Shown in pieces: positions 59,753-64,000 of a stretch of DNA of 64,000 nucleotides. Source of the stretch: an uncultured Lachnospiraceae bacterium (GTDB lineage Bacteria; Bacillota; Clostridia; Lachnospirales; Lachnospiraceae); assembly GCA_945949085.1 (NCBI GenBank), contig CAMFDJ010000012.1, positions 1 to 64,000 on the forward strand, written 5' to 3'. The notes beneath the pieces are model-generated. The model was not told the DNA's origin. It saw only the letters and a list, made by a program, of their open reading frames with translations, and did no database searches. The stretch's first letter is position 1, and each line of letters begins with the position of its first letter. The position numbers and the translations under genes are program-made.

Positions 59753-60984
59753 AATTCATGAACGTAATCAAGAAATTCGCAAACAAGAACGAAATGCTTG
59801 CATTCCGCAATCAGATGCTGGATGAAGCAGAAGCACTGCTCGGAGAGGGCAAGATGGAAGAGTATGAGGCAAAACTTGCAGACGTTAAGACATTCGATGC
59901 CGAATACGAGCAGTACACAGAGAATCAGGCAAACATTGAGGCGCTGAGAGGCGCTGCAAAAGTTGGAAATGTACTGACAGATGCATCAAAAGAAGGAGTA
60001 GTTGCAGCAGTAGGACAGCTTGCGGGACAGGAAGACATGGAATACCGCAAGGCATTCATGAACTATGTGTTGAAAGGAACACAGATTCCGGCGGATTTCG
60101 CAAATTCAGATGCGTATACTACGACACCGGATGTCGGAGCCGCTATTCCGAACACAATCATCAATAAGATTGTAGAGAAAATGGAAAGTGTTGGCGGAAT
60201 CTACGCAAAGCTTACAAAGACATTCTACAAGGGCGGCGTGACTGTTCCGACATCAGCAGCTAAGCCGGTTGCAACATGGACAACAGAAAGAGGCGGATCT
60301 GACAAACAGAAGAAAGCACTCGGTTCAATCACATTCTCTTACCACAAGCTCAGATGCGTAGTATCTGTTTCTATCGCAGTTGCAACAGTTACGCTGGATG
60401 TATTTGAGGCAACGCTCGCAAAGAATGTGGCAGATGCCATGATCAAGGCAATAGAGGATGCGGCATTTAACGGAGAAGGTGCTTCTGCAAATCAGCCGGA
60501 AGGAATCTTGAAGAAAGAAGCTCCGGAAGGACAGACTATCAATATCGCAGAAGGAAGCAATCCGACATACAAAGACGTCTGTGCTGCAGAAGGTGCTCTG
60601 CCGGAAGCATACGAAGTAGGAACAGAGTGGTACATGAAGAAAGCTACATTCTACAACAAGTTTGCAGCAATGACAGATAATAATGGACAGCCAATCGCAA
60701 GAGTAAACATGGGGCTTGACGGAAAGCCGGAAGCTGCACTGCTTGGAAGGAGAGTAAACTTCACAGAGTATGTACCTGCATTTGCAGCAACTGTAGAAGC
60801 AGATACGCCATTTGCATGCATGTTCAACTTTGCAGATTATATCCTGAATACAAACCTTCAGGTAACAATCAAAGAGTACGAAGATCACGATACAGACGAC
60901 CAGATCAAGAAAGCAGTAATGCTTGTTGACGGCAAGCCTGTAGATCTTGGCTCACTTGTAGTGATGCAGGTAAAAAACGCATAA
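59749..60984 (+). CDS. HK97-type major capsid protein
   Basis: The product has 411 residues. The first about 70 residues are a charged coiled-coil delta domain that acts as internal scaffold. The rest is the HK97 fold: TTTPDVGAAIPNTIINKIVE, a beta-rich region AKPVATWTTERGGSDKQKKA, the P-domain helix VADAMIKAIEDAAFNGEG and a C-terminal strand VMLVDGKPVDLGSLVVMQV. It overlaps the protease gene by 4 bp. A slippery A AAA AAC ends the gene and could add 54 residues by -1 frameshifting. Confidence 0.93.
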   Translation: MKFMNVIKKFANKNEMLAFRNQMLDEAEALLGEGKMEEYEAKLADVKTFDAEYEQYTENQANIEALRGAAKVGNVLTDASKEGVVAAVGQLAGQEDMEYRKAFMNYVLKGTQIPADFANSDAYTTTPDVGAAIPNTIINKIVEKMESVGGIYAKLTKTFYKGGVTVPTSAAKPVATWTTERGGSDKQKKALGSITFSYHKLRCVVSVSIAVATVTLDVFEATLAKNVADAMIKAIEDAAFNGEGASANQPEGILKKEAPEGQTINIAEGSNPTYKDVCAAEGALPEAYEVGTEWYMKKATFYNKFAAMTDNNGQPIARVNMGLDGKPEAALLGRRVNFTEYVPAFAATVEADTPFACMFNFADYILNTNLQVTIKEYEDHDTDDQIKKAVMLVDGKPVDLGSLVVMQVKNA

Positions 60985-61142
60985 ACGCTGGTAGAGCTAA
61001 GACTTACACACAAGAAGAATTAGGATCCATGACAGTAGCCGAGATTACTGCCTTGGCTACTGAGCTTGGATATTCTATCAGCGGCAGCACAAAAGCGGCA
61101 AAGATTGAAAGCTTCTTAAATGCTCAAGCCGCAAGTGAATGA
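60972..61142 (+). CDS. HeH/LEM-like C-terminal extension, probably reached by -1 frameshift from the capsid gene
   Basis: The heptamer A AAA AAC (60972-60978) is in the zero frame of the capsid gene, two codons before its stop. In the -1 frame 54 codons follow (60978-61139) and end at TGA 61140. The residues (EELGSMTVAEITALATELGY, then AAKIESFLNAQ) form a HeH/LEM- or Rho_N-like helical module seen as a separate protein in many phages. The only internal ATG, at 61029, would cut off the first part and has a poor ribosome binding site. Similar capsid extensions by frameshift are known in lactobacillus and other phages. Not tested here. Confidence 0.68.
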   Translation, partial: KKRINAGRAKTYTQEELGSMTVAEITALATELGYSISGSTKAAKIESFLNAQAASE

Positions 61143-61151
61143 GGTGATTAA

Positions 61152-61433
61152 GTGATCACAGCGGAAGAAATCAGGAAATCCATGAGGATTTCAAGCAGCA
61201 ACTTGGACGATGAGATCAAAAATACCATGGAAGCCTGCCTGCTCGATATGGAGCGGGTAGGCATTGCAGTGGAATCGCAGGATAAGCTTATGGACAGAGC
61301 AATTACACTGTATTGCAAAGCTGATTTTGATTACCAGGGAAAAGGAGAAAGGTATCAAAAGAACTATGAACAGCTCAGAGATGCAATGAGTCTTTGCGAA
61401 AAGTACAGGAAAGGGGATTCGGAAGATGTATGA
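61152..61433 (+). CDS. head-tail connector protein (gp6-like)
   Basis: The product has 93 residues, starting at GTG 61152 with GAGGTGAT upstream. All-helical with ITAEEIRKSMRISSSNLDDE and MDRAITLYCKADFDYQGKG, the pattern of the HK97 gp6/SPP1 gp15 connector family. It forms a ring below the portal. It overlaps the next gene by 8 bp. Confidence 0.85.
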   Translation: MITAEEIRKSMRISSSNLDDEIKNTMEACLLDMERVGIAVESQDKLMDRAITLYCKADFDYQGKGERYQKNYEQLRDAMSLCEKYRKGDSEDV

Positions 61434-61761
61434 CGAAACCATTTACTTGATTTCAAAAGAATCCACTGGTGAAAAAGACGAATACGGAGACGATATTCTG
61501 AAAATCGTGAAAAATCCTGTATTTGCCGAGAAAAAATCAGTCAAGCGTACAGAGTTCTATCAGGCGCAGTCATCCGGGTACAAGCCGGAGATTGTCTTTG
61601 AGCTATCTGACAGCATCGATTATGACGGGCAGTCGGAAATCGAGCATGACGGAATAACGTATAAAGTACTGAGAACATATGAAACCGGTACGAAAATAGA
61701 AATCGTGTGCTATGGAGGTATCAAAAATGCCGGTGCCGAAAAGTGTAACGAAAATCAATAA
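61426..61761 (+). CDS. head closure protein
   Basis: The product has 111 residues, a beta-rich protein with FAEKKSVKRTEFYQAQSSGY, KPEIVFELSDSIDYDGQSEI and EIVCYGG. It resembles the SPP1 gp16/phage head-tail adaptor family. Its position after the connector is standard. It overlaps the next gene. Confidence 0.78.
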   Translation: MYDETIYLISKESTGEKDEYGDDILKIVKNPVFAEKKSVKRTEFYQAQSSGYKPEIVFELSDSIDYDGQSEIEHDGITYKVLRTYETGTKIEIVCYGGIKNAGAEKCNENQ

Positions 61762-62239
61762 GAACGGGATCACATTCAAATCTGATGTGGACAAAGCAAA
61801 TTACTTCCTGTATGAGTTGTCAAGGGCAGCTCTTCGTGATGTGGCAAAGTTAGTCAAAAAGAGATTTCGTGAGAAATATTACGGGACATTCAGACGGGTA
61901 ACCGGACAGGCACCAAAAGCGAATGCATACAATGTCTATTCGAAAGAACACACGAAGAAACCGAGAGTCGACATCGGATTTGAGCATTCCAGCAGAAAAA
62001 AGACAGTGCTTGGTTTCTATGCGAGGTTTCAGGAGCTTGGAACGCAAAACGGAAGGCGGTCAAAAAAGAACAGTAGCGGCGTGCATATGAGAGCGCGGGG
62101 AATGTTGCAAGATGTCATCGATTCAAGTGTTGCGGATATTGTAACGATAGAAAGCCAGTATCTGAGTGGACTGGAAGAAGAAGCAAGAGCGCTGTCTCTG
62201 ATCGGAACGGAGGAAGAGATGACAGATGAGAATGAATGA
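61727..62239 (+). CDS. HK97 gp10-like tail protein
   Basis: The product has 170 residues from ATG 61727, 8 nt after GGAGG. The family pattern DVAKLVKKRFREKYYGTFRR, YARFQELGTQNGRR and VHMRARGML is clear. Gp10-like proteins belong to the head-tail joining complex. A basic, Lys/Arg-rich first half suits DNA or acidic-surface contact. Confidence 0.85.
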   Translation: MPVPKSVTKINKNGITFKSDVDKANYFLYELSRAALRDVAKLVKKRFREKYYGTFRRVTGQAPKANAYNVYSKEHTKKPRVDIGFEHSSRKKTVLGFYARFQELGTQNGRRSKKNSSGVHMRARGMLQDVIDSSVADIVTIESQYLSGLEEEARALSLIGTEEEMTDENE

Positions 62240-62579
62240 GGCATTAGAAGAAGTGCTTTCCAGCCGAGAGCTTCCGGCATACGCGAACGAAGCGCCGGCG
62301 GATGCAAAATATCCGTATGCGGTATTTAAAACAAAGCGCATAACATCCGGAACAATCTGCCAGTATCGCATGACGGTCAATGTGTGGGATCAGCGCGACA
62401 CATGGAACCGCGCAGAAACGCTCGCAGATAAGCTGGAAAAAACCATAGACCATACAAGATTCGAATTTGATTCCGGGGCAGGCATGATTTACAAAGACAC
62501 ATGCGAATCAAATGTAGTAGAAGACAAGAAACTGAAAAAAGTAGAAATGACTTTTGAAATCAGAACAGTAGAAGAATAG
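62226..62579 (+). CDS. tail completion/terminator protein
   Basis: The product has 117 residues. MNEALEEVLSSRELPAYANE, then YPYAVFKTKRITSG and YRMTVNVWDQRDTWNRAETL follow the pattern of the siphovirus tail completion family (DUF3168-like). Such proteins cap the tail tube at the head. It overlaps the gp10-like gene by 14 bp. Confidence 0.78.
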   Translation: MRMNEALEEVLSSRELPAYANEAPADAKYPYAVFKTKRITSGTICQYRMTVNVWDQRDTWNRAETLADKLEKTIDHTRFEFDSGAGMIYKDTCESNVVEDKKLKKVEMTFEIRTVEE

Positions 62580-62589
62580 GAGGAAGCAG

Positions 62590-63216
62590 ATGTTTAAGAA
62601 AAAGAGCTATAACGGTCTGACAGGAAAGACGAAAGAGCATCTTTTGCTTGACGCAGGTGCGTTTTTCAAAAATTTTGTTGTCGGAGAAGATACCTATGAG
62701 ACAGCAAAGACAGCAGGAAAGATTCTTGGCGCTACAAAAGGCGGCGGAGAATTTAGCGCAAAGCCCAATATCCGGCAGATTGAGATTGATGGAGTAAAAG
62801 GTGCTGCGAAAGGTATGGAAGTGATCGATTCATGGGATGTTTCGATGAAAGCAAATCTCATTGAGATCACGAAAGAGAGCATTGTCTCTTCTCTTTGTGC
62901 AGCGACTGTAGATAGCGCATCAAATGATGATTATTACGTCATCAAAGGAAAAGAATATATTGATGATGAAGATTACACAGAGAATATCACATACGTAGGG
63001 ACCATCAGCGGTTCCGATAAGCCTGTCATTGTTCAGGTATTCAATTCTATCAACACGGAAGGTCTGACACTTGCTACGCAGGATAAATCAGAGACGGTAA
63101 TTGCAGCGGTATTCAAAGGACACTATGCAGAGGACGATGAGAATCCGCCATTTGCTATCTATTATCCAAAAGAAGCTCCGGCAGCAGCGCAGACATCCGG
63201 AACAAAAACGGAATAA
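62590..63216 (+). CDS. major tail protein
   Basis: The product has 208 residues. The sequence HLLLDAGAFFKNFVVGEDTY, then GATKGGGEFSAKPNIRQIEI and WDVSMKANLIEITKESI is typical of tail-tube proteins of clostridial siphoviruses, including the GATKGG segment. A beta-rich fold would form hexameric rings. The Ala/Pro-rich C-terminus (APAAAQTSGTKTE) is exposed. AGGAGG lies 5 nt upstream. Confidence 0.85.
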   Translation: MFKKKSYNGLTGKTKEHLLLDAGAFFKNFVVGEDTYETAKTAGKILGATKGGGEFSAKPNIRQIEIDGVKGAAKGMEVIDSWDVSMKANLIEITKESIVSSLCAATVDSASNDDYYVIKGKEYIDDEDYTENITYVGTISGSDKPVIVQVFNSINTEGLTLATQDKSETVIAAVFKGHYAEDDENPPFAIYYPKEAPAAAQTSGTKTE

Positions 63217-63241
63217 TAATTTGAGATATGGAGGTACTCAC

Positions 63242-63694
63242 ATGCGAAAACTCAACTTAAAAGACGTTATTAAGACAGCAAGAATCATCAAAAAGGCGAA
63301 TCTCCGAGAGGAGATCCGCCAGTCGATGAAAAATTACTCTGATTCCGTAAAAGAAGGGATTAAAGATTTCATTCCGGTAAAAACCGGAGACAGCGAAGAA
63401 GATATGAAAAGGTATCAGCAGGAGCTTGAAACCTATTCCGCAAAGCTCGCCATCGCAAAATCAGAGGCATCATTCGCGAGCGGAATTGATGCGGTCATGA
63501 TTTTAATTGACGCGGCGGCAAATGAGACAGTAGAAGATGCAGTATATGACTTATTTGCCGGAATAACGGAAAAATCAAAAGAGGAAATCAGCAATCAGTC
63601 GCTGGATGCGCTGATGGATGACATAGAGAAGATTGCGAAGGAAAATGACTTCGCAAATTTTATGAAACGAGTGAATCAGTTAGTGGATCTATAG
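63242..63694 (+). CDS. tail assembly chaperone (gpG-like)
   Basis: The product has 150 residues from ATG 63242, 7 nt after GGAGG; a longer frame open from 63101 overlaps the tail-tube gene and is not used. It is helical (VIKTARIIKKANLREEIRQS, ASGIDAVMILIDAAANETVE). Between tail tube and tape measure sits the paired G/GT chaperone in siphoviruses. A slippery A AAT TTT at 63655 leads to the -1 frame. Confidence 0.82.
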   Translation: MRKLNLKDVIKTARIIKKANLREEIRQSMKNYSDSVKEGIKDFIPVKTGDSEEDMKRYQQELETYSAKLAIAKSEASFASGIDAVMILIDAAANETVEDAVYDLFAGITEKSKEEISNQSLDALMDDIEKIAKENDFANFMKRVNQLVDL

Positions 63695-63993
63695 AAGATC
63701 TGCTTGATTTACTCTATTCAAGATATCAGGGAGCCGCGAGAGAAATCTTATGTATGCCGTACGAAGATGCATTGCGGCTTTTAGAAAAAGCGGTGGAAGA
63801 GAGGTATAACGAGCGGTTGTGGCAAAGATGGGTAGCAGGACCACAGCACGTTATGTCGTTTGAGGACTTCAAAAAAGAGATAGAAGGACCTGGAGAAGCT
63901 GAAGGAAAAGAGCAAAGTGTAGATGATATCATGAAAAAGGTAGAATCCATACTAGACGGAACGTATATAGGTGTAGAAGATGAAGATATTTGA
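63655..63993 (+). CDS. GT extension of the tail chaperone (-1 frameshift)
   Basis: The slippery heptamer A AAT TTT (63655-63661) is in the zero frame of the gpG-like gene. The -1 frame is open from there: Y-E-T-S-E-S-V-S then IEDLLDLLYSRYQGAAREIL, up to the stop at 63991-63993. The earlier -1 stop at 63646-63648 limits the shift to this short overlap. The upstream frame ends at 63694. An internal ATG at 63754 could also start a 79-residue protein. The T part usually binds the tape measure protein. Confidence 0.78.
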   Translation, partial: KFYETSESVSGSIEDLLDLLYSRYQGAAREILCMPYEDALRLLEKAVEERYNERLWQRWVAGPQHVMSFEDFKKEIEGPGEAEGKEQSVDDIMKKVESILDGTYIGVEDEDI

Positions 63994-64000
63994 TCTGTTC
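63980..64000 (+). CDS. start of next phage gene, probably tape measure (cut by window end)
   Basis: ATG 63980 overlaps the GT stop and begins MKIFDLF, then the window ends. Position after the chaperone suggests the tail tape measure protein, but seven codons cannot prove it. Confidence 0.35.

Noticed and set aside
61034..61061. AGTAGCC / GGCTACT hairpin as stimulator of the capsid frameshift
   Set aside because: It is about 55 nt downstream of the slippery heptamer, too far for a usual stimulatory structure.
1..64000. tRNA or rRNA genes
   Set aside because: Apart from the tmRNA I saw no cloverleaf or rRNA segment; a covariance search would be needed to exclude one fully.
41233..64000. Right attachment site of the prophage
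   Set aside because: No second copy of the ssrA 3' end was seen before the window ends, and structural genes continue to the edge, so attR must lie outside.

Overview
The window looks like a chromosomal segment of a strictly anaerobic, spore-forming Firmicute, most probably a Lachnospiraceae member (Roseburia/Agathobacter-like; the genus cannot be fixed by eye), carrying the left part of an integrated siphovirus. Pointers are a cotJABC spore-coat operon, a GerA/SpoVAF-type germination protein, a monomeric [FeFe]-hydrogenase, rubrerythrin and rubredoxin-flavoprotein genes, AGGAGG-type ribosome binding sites throughout, and moderate GC content.

Left region (1-8.2 kb): a UDP-glucose dehydrogenase with a fused N-terminal XRE domain runs off the edge. 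It is followed by an unstable-looking island of Rpn/PD-(D/E)XK genes: one intact copy, one truncated copy, one internally deleted and frameshifted copy, and a 22-bp relic. The island also holds an XRE regulator and an AAA_14/DUF4143 ATPase, and the intact and the frameshifted copies share a leader with variable heptamer repeats. Two paralogous membrane/zinc-ribbon proteins follow.

Middle region (8.2-38.7 kb): an AraC regulator precedes a GDP-L-fucose cluster (gmd, fcl, manC, manA). Next come thrH, a Crh-like HPr protein lacking the catalytic His, a chemotaxis receptor, the spore genes, dut, a SHOCT protein, the hydrogenase, gltX, a UvrD-like helicase and an isoamylase-like protein that has lost its catalytic residues. 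After these lie a Cys/Arg/Asp-repeat peptide, a lactonase-like propeller, an ABC-F ATPase, a cupin/rubredoxin/rubrerythrin operon, secG, rnr, smpB and ssrA (tmRNA).

Right region (38.7-64 kb): a prophage sits at the 3' end of ssrA. Its lysogeny module is integrase, voltage-gated K+ channel, repressor and Cro, with the operator palindrome ATCAACTTAAAGTTGAT. Early genes follow, including a 3D-domain protein, a HUH-type replication initiator behind a three-hairpin region, a PcfK/AcrIIA9-like protein with PcfJ, an HNH protein, a methylase-like protein and a second tyrosine recombinase. A RinA/DUF1492-type regulator then precedes a putative late promoter and the packaging and structural genes: HNH, terS, terL, portal, protease, capsid, connectors, tail tube and tail chaperone. 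Two -1 frameshift sites are visible, one at the end of the capsid gene and one in the tail chaperone gene. The lysis genes and right attachment site lie beyond the window.

The most notable observations are the K+ channel translationally coupled to the phage repressor, the capsid frameshift that would append a HeH/LEM-like domain, a 16-bp palindrome recurring three times only inside the prophage, and two probable pseudoenzymes on the chromosome. All family assignments come from reading the sequence; no database search was possible.
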